A stretch of 64,000 nt of DNA from Paraconiothyrium sp. Pb-2020. Lineage: Eukaryota; Ascomycota; Dothideomycetes; Pleosporales; Didymosphaeriaceae. This document shows, one piece after another, positions 31,033-42,873 of the stretch. Numbering within the stretch: the stretch's first letter is position 1; every line of letters starts with the position of its first letter. The notes under the pieces were generated by a model. The model saw only the letters and a list, made by a program, of their open reading frames with translations. It was not told where the DNA came from and did no database searches. The translations under genes were made by a program, and so were the position numbers. Location: assembly GCA_022419385.1 (NCBI GenBank), contig JAJUBI010000001.1, forward strand, positions 1,922,001-1,986,000, given 5' to 3'.

Positions 31033-33253
31033 TCACCTCCCGGACCACCAAGTGTAATTGTTTGTCTGCTCCGCTGTATCGAAGACGAGCCGACTACTTG
31101 AGTTCAGCGGCCTGTTAGGAAACACATCCGCCATGCCGACCCAGGAAACGAATTCCGGCACCTCAACGTGAGTGTCATTGCCTTCGCCAACGTAGATACC
31201 GAAGCCTGTCGAGTCCGTCCGGCCGGGGTAAATGCGCGTTGTGAGCCAGAAGCGATCATTGATGTATAGCTCCACGAGGGAGCCATCAATGAAAACATTC
31301 ATCACAATTTCTTCCATGCCGGCTTTATCATAGGTGTAGGGGTAGAAGTATCCTATGACGGTATAGTTGAGGGCAATGTTGTCGATGGTGGAAGAGCGTG
31401 ACCTAGGAGAATGTGAATTAAGGAAAGAAATATCTCGAAAGTTAGAAACTTCGCTTACCTGTCTACATTGATGGTGTAGTTCGACGGATCCCAGTAGATA
31501 GTTGTATACTCTTCGCCTCCCGGGGAAGCAGCAATTGTGAGACCAGCGGGACCAGTAAAGTTTCGGAAGGTTGCCTTGAGCTCCATATGGCCCGTCCCAT
31601 TGCCAATGATACGGCTAGATAACACTGGCGAATCGGCGGTATTGTAATTGCGCTGTGTGGTGCCGTTTCGAATCCCAGAGACTACTTCCGGAAGAGGTCG
31701 GGCAGCTAAAGTGTAGGCAGTGTATGTGCCATCGCTATGTTCCACTACGCGGTTGTTGCCCTTAGTCGTCAAACCACCATTGATGTTGACCAGCCCTTTT
31801 GTCTTCTTCACATACAGCTCGCGAGGTAGAGCGAAGGCGCCGTTGAAGCCTTGCTGATTCTGGAACTGATTCAACTCGTCCGCAGCCCAGCCCCACTGGA
31901 CCCGACGGCCGTTCTTGGTGTCATTGAAGCTGGTGACTGCGTAAAGCAACCCGGAATCAATGGCACCTCCAGCAACAGGCGTAAATTCGGCACTTCCATT
32001 AGCTCTCCTCGTTACTATACCTTCGTTCCATAGGCCCCATTGAGCACGCGGATGAAAAGTTGTGTTGCCTAGACGCGGGTACGAAGTCAGTGTAACTCGG
32101 AAAGTGAGGTCGCGTGCGACGTATGTACATCTCAAGCATATCGACTTCGTACCGGGGTATTACTCACCGCCTTCTGTGCCCATAGTGATGTAGTTGTGCG
32201 CATCGCCATCTTCGTCAACCAATGAAAAGAAGTTTGACACTTCGAAGTTGAAGCCGTACGTTCCTGTTTCGAGGATATCACCCAAAGTCTCATTGGCCGA
32301 GGGTTCCCAAAGCGCCCCTAAGAAAGTCCAGTTGGTCAAGTTGTTGGCGGGAGCGCTGTAGAACGGTATACGCGGACCAACTTCTTTTATGCCGGACCCC
32401 AGAACTGCGTACCAATGGGGCTCTGTCTGTCCGAGAATAGAGTCCATCTCGGGCCAGGGTTCGAAGAAAGGGTCGCGCCAGCCTGTCACATTCCAGCCTT
32501 CAGGGGGTTGCCTAATAATAGGATTATTCTCGTACTCCTTCCAGGTTTGGCCACCATCTTTTGATATGGCAAGGCTTTGAGTTTCAGTTCCATTCTGATA
32601 CGGAATACGCCAATTAGTAGGGAGATGAGACACGGACGTGTAGAAGGCGAGTAGAGTGCCGTCTTGCTGACCCTCGAGATTGACAGGCTGCGCGGTTCCT
32701 GAGAAGCTTCCGAGGCCGTTGTAGGAGCCTACAGGTCCAGTGACCAGTGCTTCGGCGCTATCGCCTTCCCATCCGCCAACGTCGGTCCACGTGATTAGAT
32801 CTTTAGACGTAGCATGTCTGACAGGAATTAGCATCGTGGTATGACATGATTATCTAGGCTCTAGTACCCCCATGAGATATTGCCTATCATAAGTCAGCAT
32901 TGCGGGACACTGTTCGGCTTGAGTTGCCATACCCCAATCAATATGGTTTGGATGCCATTGATACATGAGATGGTATTCGTCTCTAGTTGGATCATAAAAC
33001 ATCCCGCATGGGTCCTGATGTTGCATCAGCAACGTCGAAATGCTGTCTAAATTGTTGTGCAATTACGTACATTCATCCACCCAGCCGGTGCACTGAAATG
33101 CGATGTCGGTCGCCATCGCGTGAAAAGGCTATTGTTTCCTAACGACGCGATTGTTCCAGCGTCTAAAACATCAGGGAGAGTGTTCGTATGTTGAGCATTG
33201 CTACTACGCAGTCCAGAGAGCAGAACCCCCAACAGTGGTAGCGTTCGCAACAT
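31033..33253 (-). CDS. Secreted glycoside hydrolase family 32 (invertase/fructofuranosidase-like)
   Basis: Six exons on the minus strand: 33253-33071, 33014-32933, 32883-32868, 32817-32168, 32068-31459, 31402-31033; 636 aa, all joins in frame. N-terminal signal peptide (MLRTLPLLGVLLSGLRSSNA). GH32 five-bladed propeller motifs: the nucleophile Asp in WMNDPCG (split by intron 1), MYQWHPNHIDWG, the NISWGHATSKDL spanning the 16-nt microexon, FSGTA, the transition-state Asp in GWRDPFF, and the acid/base Glu in FNFEVSNFF. The C-terminal part (IVMNVFIDGSLVELYIND) is the beta-sandwich module. Many NxS/T sites suggest N-glycosylation. It hydrolyses beta-fructofuranosyl bonds (sucrose or fructans); which one is not decidable. 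The usual Cys after the acid/base Glu (EC motif) is Val here. Confidence 0.93.
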
Positions 33254-34091
33254 GGTCGTTGCAGATGTCCGCAAAAGGCAAGGGGAAGAGATGATAAGAT
33301 GGGCTAATGGGACGGCAAGTTTTCGATCAGGACAGGCACCCTTTATGTACAGTCTGCAGGCGATGCACTCGGCAACTCTCTCAAGAAGCTCACAGACCGA
33401 GCTTCGAGAACCTGGTCAAGAACTGGTAGGGGACCAGGATCCTGCAGTAGTGAACGCGATAGTCCCCTGCATCGTATGGCGCGGATCCCCGCAATTGCTA
33501 GGCGCCAGGCACACGATCGAGCCCAAGAAGTAGACTAAACATGCATAGCAAAGACGGTAGGGGGTGGTGACGCAACGGGGCTGAAGACGACTTGGTATTG
33601 AACACGACATCTTACAGTACGGAAATGACTCCGAAGCTCGGGGTAGATGCAGAGCACAGGCTTTGAGTGCCACGAGGTCGTCAAAAACTTGCACCGGTGG
33701 ATCGTGTGCAGGCCTACGGCTTGAGGCTCAAGTGGAAGGGTCCCGACAATCTGACCGAGCATTGGTGGGTACACCGAAGCCTAGATCGGACTCTGAACCA
33801 GTATAGGGCCCCCGGGACCTTTTGCGGTGCTGTTCGGAGGGTTAGGTTCTTATTAATCATTGACCATGTGAGTTTTTTACTTCTACTGGGTAGACGAGGT
33901 GGTGAAATGGGCAGCGAGAGAGAGGCACGTGCTCGGAATTGGGCTTGGCGCCGTCACTGCCGGCTTTCGACATCGCCTCAGCAAACGTGTCAAGACGTGC
34001 CGGCAACGCGCCGCAGAATCACCAACCCGACTGAGGCTTCAACTCCCTCAGATGGACCTCAGCATATCGCTCGCTTTGGAGTCACGCTAAC
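33254..34091. promoter_or_regulatory. Divergent promoter, GH32 and HRD1
   Basis: 838 bases. A TATA-like CATAAAG on the minus strand (33341-33347) lies 88 bases before the GH32 ATG. A 142-codon plus-strand frame (33667-34095) overlaps the HRD1 start and is judged non-coding. I see no other gene. Confidence 0.5.
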
Positions 34092-36485
34092 ATGACTTTC
34101 ACAATGAGTCGGTTACATATCTACATTGCGGTACGTCTTGCTGCGCGCACTATACAGCACGCAAGCTAACAGCTACAGAGCTCGGCTGTACTGGCTAACA
34201 TCGTGCTGGTGCGCGCCTTCGTCGAGCGACCCAATTTCTACTCGGCCGCCGTGTACATCTCTAAGAGCACCGGCTCGATTCTTTTCCTCGCCAACCTTGC
34301 TCTGATTGTAGTGGGAAGCGTTGGATATGGCCTTCAGCGACTCTTCTACGGCCCACTGCGCCCCATCGAGACGGAGCAGCTGTACGACAAGGCATGGTTT
34401 GCTGTGAGCGAAACATTGCTGGCAATGACGATATTTCGCGATGACATAGGCCTATGGTTCTTTGCTATGTTCTTGTGCCTGCTTGCGGGCAAGGTGTGGC
34501 AGTGGATCGGGGAGGGTCGTGTGGAATTCCTGGAACAACAACCTCCGGCGAATCCGAGACTTTTCCATGTGCGTCTGATCAGCTCTCTGGCCCTCTCGGT
34601 TGGCTACGACCTCTTTATGGTCTTTTACTGCGTCGATTCAATATTGGCGGATGCACGAGCAGGTGTCATGGTCATGTTTGGCTTCGAGTACGTGCTCCTG
34701 GCCATCGCATCGATATCGACCCTCTTGCGCTATGGCTTGTCGCTTGTTGAGCTCGCTATTACCCACCGCCAGGAGAAGGTACGGGATGAAGTCCGTAGGT
34801 TGGCTCGGGAACAAAGCAGGCAACGTAGAGAGGCAGCCGAGGCCGCTGGTGAGCCTATCGCCGAGGAAGAGGAAGAGGACGACGACGACGACGACGACGA
34901 TGTTCCTGGCTGGGAAGAGAAGGGTCGATGGGTCTTCTTCCTTGACCTAATGACTGACGCCATCAAATCTGTGGTCTACATGGTCTTCTTCTTCCTGCTT
35001 CTGACATTTTACGGAATTCCTATCCATATAGTCCGTGATCTCTTTATGACTTTACGCTCTTTCGTCAAGAGGCTCCACGATTTCTACCAGTACCGAAACG
35101 CTACCCGGGATATGAACGCCCGCTATCCGGACGCCACCGCAGAGGAACTAGAGCGCGAGAACACGTGCATTGTCTGCCGCGAAGAGATGCAACCCTGGGT
35201 GGATCTAGGGGTAGATGGAGCGCAACCTGGCCGTCGCCGAATGGATGAGCGACAGCGACCGAAAAAACTTCCGTGTGGACACATCCTACACTTCAACTGT
35301 TTGCGAAGCTGGCTTGAACGGCAACAGGTCTGTCCCACGTGCCGGAGATCTGTGCTCGCGCAGCCCGTAACGCCGACCAACCCTCAACACCAAGCAAACG
35401 CAGGCCAAATAAACGCGGCAGCATTGCCCGGAGGAGACCCTCTTCGCGGATTACTCGGCAATATGCAGCCACCTGCAGCTCCCGCTCAGCCTGGCCAACA
35501 TCACGCTGCCCCTCAGCTAGGTCAACAAAATATGCCTCAAGGCAATGTGCGGGTCTTCAACTTCGGCCCCGTTCGCATTGCTTTGGGCAATCTGCGCCTT
35601 CCAGCAAATCGACCCGCTAATGCCAATGCCAATGCCAATGCTAACGCCAACAACAACAACCTTTTGATAGAGAGGCTTGCTCAGCAGATTGCTCAGCAGC
35701 CTAATCCCCTACAACCTCAGGCCCAGGTCCAGAACCAGGGCATCCCTCAATTACCAAACACATTTACTTCACTTCCTCTTGGTGGCGTCCCGCATCACCC
35801 CAACGATATCCAAGGTGACATCCTGCGCATTCAACAGAACATCATAGCATCGGTGCAGCAATTGCAAGTACAGCACCGCCAACTGGACAACATCCAAGCT
35901 CTTCTCGCCGAGTTGCACCGCCTCCAACAAGCTTCGGGCGCGGCATCAGCAGGCCAGGAGCTACCACCGATCACCTCGCTAAATCCTCAACCTCTCTCGC
36001 CGACAACTCCACAGGCTTACTTTGCAAACGGTCCAGTGCTTCGGCAGGGTGATGCCGGTGTGCCTGAGGGGTTGACCCTCCCGGAGGGTTGGACCCTGAG
36101 GCCGATGGCTCTGTCACCACAAGCTGGTGCCACAGCTGCGCAGGCGACTGAAGCAGGTCCGTCAGGGACGGCGCGTCGCTATTTTCCGGCCATTCAACGC
36201 TCGTCGGCGCCACCGCGTCCTTCATCGTCTAGTCCACCAACTGCCCCGATGCCAGCAGCCGGACAGTCATCCTCAGCTGCTGAGCCAAAGAGTTCCGAGC
36301 CAAGCTCTTTAGGGTCGAGCTGGAGTTTTGACAATGCGAGCAACAACGACGCTCAAGGCTCCAGCTCTGGCGTTGCCGGGAGCGGCTCGGAAGGGCAGGG
36401 CGCCAGCCAGCTTCGTGCACGCCCCTCGGTAGCGGGTAGCAGTGCACCAAGGCCGGTTACGGTGGAGGAGACGGATGACGAGTAG
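34092..36485 (+). CDS. HRD1: ERAD E3 ubiquitin ligase Hrd1 (synoviolin)
   Basis: Two exons, 34092-34130 and 34179-36485 (intron with GCTAAC branch site), 781 aa. ER-membrane RING ligase that marks misfolded proteins for retrotranslocation and degradation. The membrane domain holds about six to eight hydrophobic segments with family motifs RPNFYSAAVYIS, YGLQRLFYGPLRPIE, LLAGKVWQWIGEGRVE and LEQQPPANPRLFH. The RING-H2 domain begins at Cys343 (TCIVCREEM), continues LPCGHILHFNCLRSWLE and ends CPTCRRSV. A run of Glu/Asp (about 34862-34902) sits in the cytosolic loop before the last membrane segments. The C-terminal ~380 residues are Gln/Pro/Ala-rich and disordered, with an Asn-Ala repeat near 35620-35655. 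Two in-frame ATGs (34092, 34104) compete as start. Confidence 0.95.
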
Positions 36486-37085
36486 AGTGAAGTCTCGGTT
36501 TCGGGTACGAGGATATTGGCATTGACAGCATAGCGAGGAGTTTGGGATAGTTTCTAGGGTGCTTGACTACGACCGCCGCCGGCCGACTTCGGCAGGAAGC
36601 AGCTCGGATTCCACGTACGATACCACAATGCATACGATTCGGCCGTCCTATTCCCACATGCTGTCCGTATGCGCGAACCTGATGTCTTGTCTCGACTGGT
36701 CTCTGTATATGCACATGCTATGCTCTCCGCAGCGAACACATGGCTAGTCGCGGGCTAAGCCCAGCGCAGCGACGCGAGCAAGGGTGGCTGTTTCGAGGCG
36801 GGCGCACGCCTGGCCACTCAGCAGCCTGCATGCATCCAAGAGTCATACACGGGCGGCTACACGTGCGCGCGGCCACTCAGGCATGCAGGAACACTTGGTC
36901 GGCGTGGGCAGCGGGGCGCGAGGTCGAGGCCGGTGCATGGATGGTGAGGACGGTTAACTATGGACCATGGCCGCGTCCCTGGCTAGGTTCCCTTTACGAC
37001 CGACTAAGACGTGTGACTCTGCCTCGCCATTGACGTGTGCACGCCGTCCCGTCCGTCCATCTTCGCTTGTGCCGTCGTTCCTGGG
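36486..37085. other. Intergenic, HRD1 3' UTR and promoter of next gene
   Basis: About 600 bases without a supported gene. GC-rich around 36750-36940. Confidence 0.5.
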
Positions 37086-37093
37086 TATAAAAT
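37086..37093 (+). promoter_or_regulatory. TATA box
   Basis: TATAAAAT located 49 bases before the ATG at 37142. This supports transcription starting just before that ATG and not the non-ATG codons upstream. Confidence 0.55.
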
Positions 37094-37141
37094 CCCACAC
37101 TTGAATTTTGTTGTCTTCGTATATCCCGCGTGCATGTAGAT

Positions 37142-38417
37142 GCGATGAAAGCCCGGGCTGAGACAAGCGCCGGCGACGGCGAGGTCGCGAGTTGCGTCTC
37201 CAATCTCATACATGCATTTGCAGACGGACTGAACGTGTTCAAGAGGCTGAGAGAACGGCGCAGGAAGAGGAGGAGCAAGCACAAAGACAGGGATTCGGGT
37301 GCGCCGTCGGGCGCCGAGCTGCAATTGAGCACTTCGTTGAGAAAGGGGCCTTTGGAGCTCAGAGACAAGTACGAGAGCTGTTATGGCGACAAGGGCGACA
37401 AGTTTGCGAAGGGTGACGGTAAGATATCCCGTACTACCCAGAGGAGCTGCGACAGAATTCATGCTGATCAAGACAGCAATTGCGCATGCATCACTTGTCG
37501 AGACACTGATCAAGTTCAATACTGGCCTCGTGAGCATCATTGCAAGCTTCCTACACCAAGACTCCAAGCACAGTGACCTGCAGTTGGATTACAAGTCATT
37601 GACCAGTCTCTCGGATATCTCCAGGCGAGAGGCAGTTGACAGCTTGAACCAACTGTATCAGCGACTGAGCCAGTCGCAACTGCAATTGCACGGAAGGCCA
37701 ATATCGAGAACTGACTCCGAGAAGAAGAAGCGCAGCAACTCAAGGCAGCGCTCGCAGGGTCCGACTGTGGCGCGCGTGTCAGTCAAGACTCCCGGAAGCG
37801 CAAAGCAAACACAACTAGCCATGGTGCGACCGAGGAATGCTCGGAAAGGGTCGATGAGCAGCTCCAGCACAGGTTCGTCCAAGGCGCCATCTACAAGCTC
37901 GAGTTCGCCGCATACGTCACCTCCAAGGTCTCCGCTGCCGGAATACTCTCCAAACGATCCGTTTCCGCCGCAGAAGGCTCCAGCAGCGAAGTGCAATGGC
38001 GCCACATCCAAAAAGCCGATGCTCTCGATTGACACAGGCCGCCCGACAACGTGGCCACTACCCAAGCCCTCCAAAGCCACGCCCTTCACCAATCCGCTGC
38101 CAGCACCTCCAGAGTACTTTACAATGCAAACCTTACCACTCCACCACTCTTTGCCATATTCTAAAGCGCAACAAAACATTCCAAGACGTCGAACCGACAA
38201 ACCTACGCCGTCAACGTACACGTTTGCTTCCGACAGCACCAAGCTGGGCGAGATACCGCAGCGCAACTGGACGGTGCCGTTCAACTACGAGGAGGCTGAG
38301 CGATTGAATGCCGAAGCTGCTCTGAAGGGCCATCCGATTGTGAAGGCTTCACCTGACCAAAAGACGAAGACGAGGAAGGGGTTGCGCAGCCTGTTCAAGA
38401 AGGGACAAACTGCGTGA
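37142..38417 (+). CDS. Unrecognised fungal protein, basic and Ser/Pro-rich
   Basis: Best model: exons 37142-37418 and 37456-38417, 412 aa. I do not recognise the family. The N-terminus has an amphipathic helix (VASCVSNLIHAFADGLNVFK) running into a basic cluster (RERRRKRRSKHK), possibly a nuclear signal. Exon 2 opens with a helical section (TAIAHASLVETLIKF, SLSDISRREAVDSLNQLYQRL) and then a long Ser/Pro/Lys-rich disordered part, with a conserved-looking motif IPQRNWTVPFNYEEAERLN and a basic end (KGLRSLFKKG). The predicted intron, GTAAGA...GACAG, is only 37 nt, unusually short; the frame change between the two parts demands either this intron or a start within exon 2 (ATG 37383 in the second frame). 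Likely a regulatory or scaffold protein, but that is a guess. Confidence 0.65.
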
Positions 38418-38958
38418 AGAAGAGAAGGTTAGTGGTCTTGACTTCCATGGCGTTTCGGCTTTACGGGTGTATCTTTGCTTCAAGATGATGACAATCATGA
38501 CGAATTACGACTTTCTTTATTCGGCGAGCATATACCCTCTTTCTTTTCAATGGGCGTGGAGTTTGGGCCCTGTATTGTTGGATCTTCGATGGCTGTGTAC
38601 TAGTTGCATATTGCAATCGATGGTACGTGAACATTCTTGAACATTAGCATAGTTTTCGACAAATCAACCGACGTACTCTTGATGTGCCGTCCAGCAGTGA
38701 GATCATGGTATACAGACATGCGGCCTGCGGGCGCCGTCATCCCGCCAGTCGTGCGAGTAGTGCTATCGATAGAGCTGCGAGCTGATCCCTGTACGTTACG
38801 GTTTACCGTCATCCTCTCACGGCCAGTGTTTCGTGCCGCAGGCTCCCACAGCCTGGTTCTACCATGACTCTCTTATAACCTTTCTTCTACTGTGGCGGTA
38901 TCATTGTATCTCTTTCGTTGTCACCGCTTTTCTCGCTCACGTCGAGCCTCTTCGAAAG
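38418..38958. other. Intergenic between two rightward genes
   Basis: 541 bases holding a 3' UTR and the promoter of the prenylcysteine oxidase gene. CT-rich near 38870-38950. Nothing else seen. Confidence 0.5.
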
Positions 38959-40780
38959 ATGCGTCTTCCGAACTTCGCTCTTCCGCTGTTAGCCTCCACC
39001 GCCGTAGCTCTCCGCAGCAGAAATGGAGAGCTCGCGCCGCCTGCAATACCGCCCAAACGCGTCGCCATCCTCGGTAACGGACCTTCTCTCTCTGACCATG
39101 TACAATACTAACGCTATACAGGCGCCGGCGCGGCAGGTTCATCTGCTGCCTACCATCTAGCTCAATTCGCTCAAGACTCCGGCATACCTCTACAGATTGA
39201 CGTTTTTGAGCGCGAATCGCACATCGGTGGCCGGTCTACCACAATCCACCCTTGGTCCGATCCCGAGCAAGCCGTCGAACTCGGCGCGTCTATCTTCGTC
39301 GACGTAAACCACATCCTCGTGAACGCGACTAGGGCGTTCAACTTGTCGACAAACACAAGAGAAAACCTTCTTGCCAACATTCCAGAAGTAGGCATATGGA
39401 ACGGGAAGGAACTAGTGTTTACAATGAACGAAGGAGGTTGGTGGGACCTAGCGAAGTTATTCTGGAGATACGGGTATGCGCCCGTTAAGGCGAATAAACT
39501 GATGAGGGAAACCGTGGACAGGTTCTTGAAGATGTACGAGCGGCCGCTCTTTCCCTGGAAGAGTTTGAGCGATGTGGTTCAACTCGTTGGCTTGACTGAG
39601 GTTACAGGTCTCACAGGCGAGCAATATCTCCAAAACAAGGGCATTGCGCCCAAGTTCGCGAACGAGATCGTCCAGGCGAGCACTCGTGTCAACTATGCTT
39701 CAAATTTGGGCACGATCCATGGTGTTGAGGCCATGGTTTGCCTCGCCACAAACGGCGCTATGTCCATCGCTGGAGGAAACTGGCGTATATTCGCCCACAT
39801 GTTGAGCTCGTCCGACTCAATTTCGACGCAATTAAACACTACCATCGCCCGAGTCTCAAAGCAAGCGGACGGCACGTACAATCTGACATCCTCCGCCGGA
39901 CAAGTCTCGAGCTTCGATGAAGTTGTCTTGGCCGCACCGCTCCAGTTCTCCAACCTTGTCCTCGATCCAGCGCCGGGACACATCCCTGAGCAGATTCCGT
40001 ATGTCAAGCTGCACGTGACGCACTTTGCGACGCCGCACAAGCTGGACCCTTCCGCTTTCGGGTTGGAAGCCGACAAACAGGTCCCTGAATACGTGCTCAC
40101 GACACTGCAAGTTGATGAAGAATATGGGTCAGAGCCGTAAGTAGTAACGCGCCAGGCAATACCTGGTATATAAGATCTGCATGGCCTCTGCTGACGACCC
40201 CTTAGCAATGTCGGTCGAGCCGGTTTCTTTAGTATTTCTATCGTCAGCTCGGGTGTGAATCGTTACGCGTCAGAGCCTCGCAACGAGTACATCTACAAAG
40301 TGTTCTCTCCCAAGCGTATCGAGCACGAATTTCTTTCTCGTGTTATTGGCCTGCCGGTCTCAAAAGAGGAAGCTGAGAACGGCGACATTGATGGCACGGT
40401 CAGTTGGATCAATCATTGGGAGGTCCACTCTTACCCGTATGAGTACCCTCGTGTTACCTTTGATGAAATTAAGCTCGATGAGGCGTTGTGGTACACGAGC
40501 AGCATCGAGAGCTTTATCAGTACCAGTAAGTATCATTGTAAGCCTTGTATACCCCAAAAAGTCTCGCATGAAATCATCTCACATGGAATACGGAACATCT
40601 GCTAACTTTAGCACAGTGGAGACAAGCGCATTGTCTGGGAAGAACGTTGCTCAGCTCATCTTCAATGGGTGGTACAAGCAGCACGATGAGAGCTCAGATA
40701 GCGAAAGCTTGAAGACCCAAACCAACTGGGACTTCAAGCCCCTCGACGCCCCGCAGAAGCCAATTAAAGCTGATCTCTGA
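38959..40780 (+). CDS. Prenylcysteine oxidase / lyase (FAD-dependent)
   Basis: Four exons: 38959-39073, 39122-40136, 40206-40525 and 40617-40780; 537 aa. The enzyme releases free cysteine and an isoprenal aldehyde from prenylcysteines left by the breakdown of prenylated proteins. A signal peptide (MRLPNFALPLLASTAVAL) directs it to the secretory/vacuolar lumen. The FAD-binding Rossmann motif VAILGAGAAGSSAAYHL is created by splicing of intron 1 inside the glycine motif, followed by the second FAD contact region FERESHIGGRSTT. Further family motifs: VELGASIFVD, VGLTEVTGLTGEQYL, SNLGTIHGVEAMVCLA, GGNWRIF. C-terminal part carries WTSS-like WYTSSIES and METSALSGKNVAQLI. Normal length for fungal PCYOX homologues. 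Confidence 0.92.
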
Positions 40781-42873
40781 TCTTTATTTGGCTTCTTACT
40801 GAGACATGCACATAGTGTTGATGTGTTGAACTTCCTTGCTTTGACCAATCAATAATGATGCTCCCAGAGTACCAGTGCTGAAGAATCTTATAGATCAGAG
40901 ACATGCTGTTTACTCGATGTCGTCGGTAGGATTCCATCACTTTTGATCCAACAGTCTGGAGTTCCGTTTATGATCCGTTCGCGGAAGCTAGGGCGCATTC
41001 ACGCGGTTCCTTGAATGTCACTCCTGCCATTTTCGTTCCACAAACTGTTTCAGGCGTTTTTATTGCAATGATCGGAACATATTTCGAACAAACTACTTCC
41101 GACGGCTCCGAATCCCATGCAATCAGTACTGCCAACTCTGAGCAAGTTCTGCTATCGAATGATCACGTCAAAGACTCGACCATAAGCTTGATTTATCCCT
41201 TTCTAACCGCCCCATCACGCGAAGCAATGCGGAGAGTAAGGTGACCCCGTAGTTGTTTACGGAACAAAGAAGTCTTGGACTCTGCGACCTTACCATCTCT
41301 TTCCAAACGCGAGAGACGACTGTGATCATTGGTTATCCTTGCCTTGTTTCAGAGCTACCATGGACTATTGTGTCTTCGTTTGCCCAGAGATATCCGTTGA
41401 TCGAGATAGAATGTCCAGATTGATAGTCATCAAACTCGTTGACCAGCTCGTTCAGAACGTCAATCAAGGCCGTAGTCGATAGATTTCGACTGGGAGTTGC
41501 CGTTCTCTTCGATTGTACGCACGCTACGAAGATCAGATTGCTCGTGTTCTCGGTTGCTCACGGTCTGCCCGACTTTCTCTTTTTTTTTGCGGATGTGGTG
41601 TCGAGTGTAGCAAAATTGTCTAACTCAACATTGTCTAGACGCAGAAAGTCCTTACTCTGCCCCAATTTTCTCGAGCGTCTACAATCGAACCATGCTGTAA
41701 GCTAGCGTTGAGTCCGAGGTAGCATTCAGCATATTCTTCCCGAAACGTGCCATGCCGTGAGTATATTGAGCTCGATGAAAGTGTGGAAGCCCTAGCGATC
41801 GCGGAAGACACCTTCGCGTTCTTCACCTTTGCATTACATCAGGATTGCAAGAGGTGCGTGAAGCTACACGGTTGTATGCGCGCCACGTGCGGCCGTGGAT
41901 CTAAGTCAACTGTGTCGTTGACATAGTTGGGGGGATGGTGAGTTGGCATTGAACCTGGTGGCCGAACTGTGGGGTTTAGACATACGCTAGGTACCGACCA
42001 TGTGCATCTTGTTGACAACTAGAGCAAGGTTCTTACGAGGTTCGAAAAGACCAAGCGCAACATGGCATGCCCAAGTTCCAAATGCAGCATGATCAAAGAT
42101 CCGACATGGAAACTCTCAAATCTTCAAGAGAAATGTCATGGAACTCACTTGGCCCGGGTACCACTACGAATCATTTCAACGGTGAACCCAAGGATAACTT
42201 GAGTAACGTTAACAAGCGTTGAGGGTCTTAGGATCTATTCTACCCGCCTATAAAGCTTAGCTATCAAATGATACTCAGGTACACTATAGCTGTACCCACC
42301 TGTAAGAGCTGTAAATAGATAACTACTGTTTCAGGGCAATCATCCAGTACCGCGATCTCACCACCGTGACGCGCCTGCCAGCAATCCCCCAAGGCCGCCT
42401 CGAAGAAGAGACTCCTGCGAGAAAGCGCGCTGGCGAAGTTAAGGAAATGTTTCTGCTCACGAGCTGGACTCAGGTTCAGATTGACCATCTAGTGGGATGT
42501 TATCGCAAGTAAGTCAGTCACCTACTCGAATTGGTCCGTTGCCGGCGCAATAATGTTTGCGTGCTCCATCGTGTACGTAAGACAGTGCTAGTCAACTGAG
42601 TGGAAGATTTGACCGCGTAAAGGGTAGGACAATGGGTTTATGCGGTGTGCGAGTTGCATTGGCGGCCATAGCATTGGACTGGAGGACAAGAGCGAAGGCA
42701 CAGGCCATCAGAGGTCTTTTTGGTGCACCCCACGTGTCCCTACACCATTTAAACATGTAAAGAGCAGTGCTGAATACTTCGCGTGAGCCCTTGTAGCCTG
42801 CAGGTTCTACCTCAACTTCCAGAGACCGATCCCATGCAGCCGAGTTCGATGCGCACGTTAAGTGTAGGCCCTT
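40781..42873. other. 2.1-kb intergenic region
   Basis: Moderately AT-rich. Short open frames only, none with domain-like content. No inverted repeats or RNA genes recognised. The two flanking genes converge. Confidence 0.4.
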
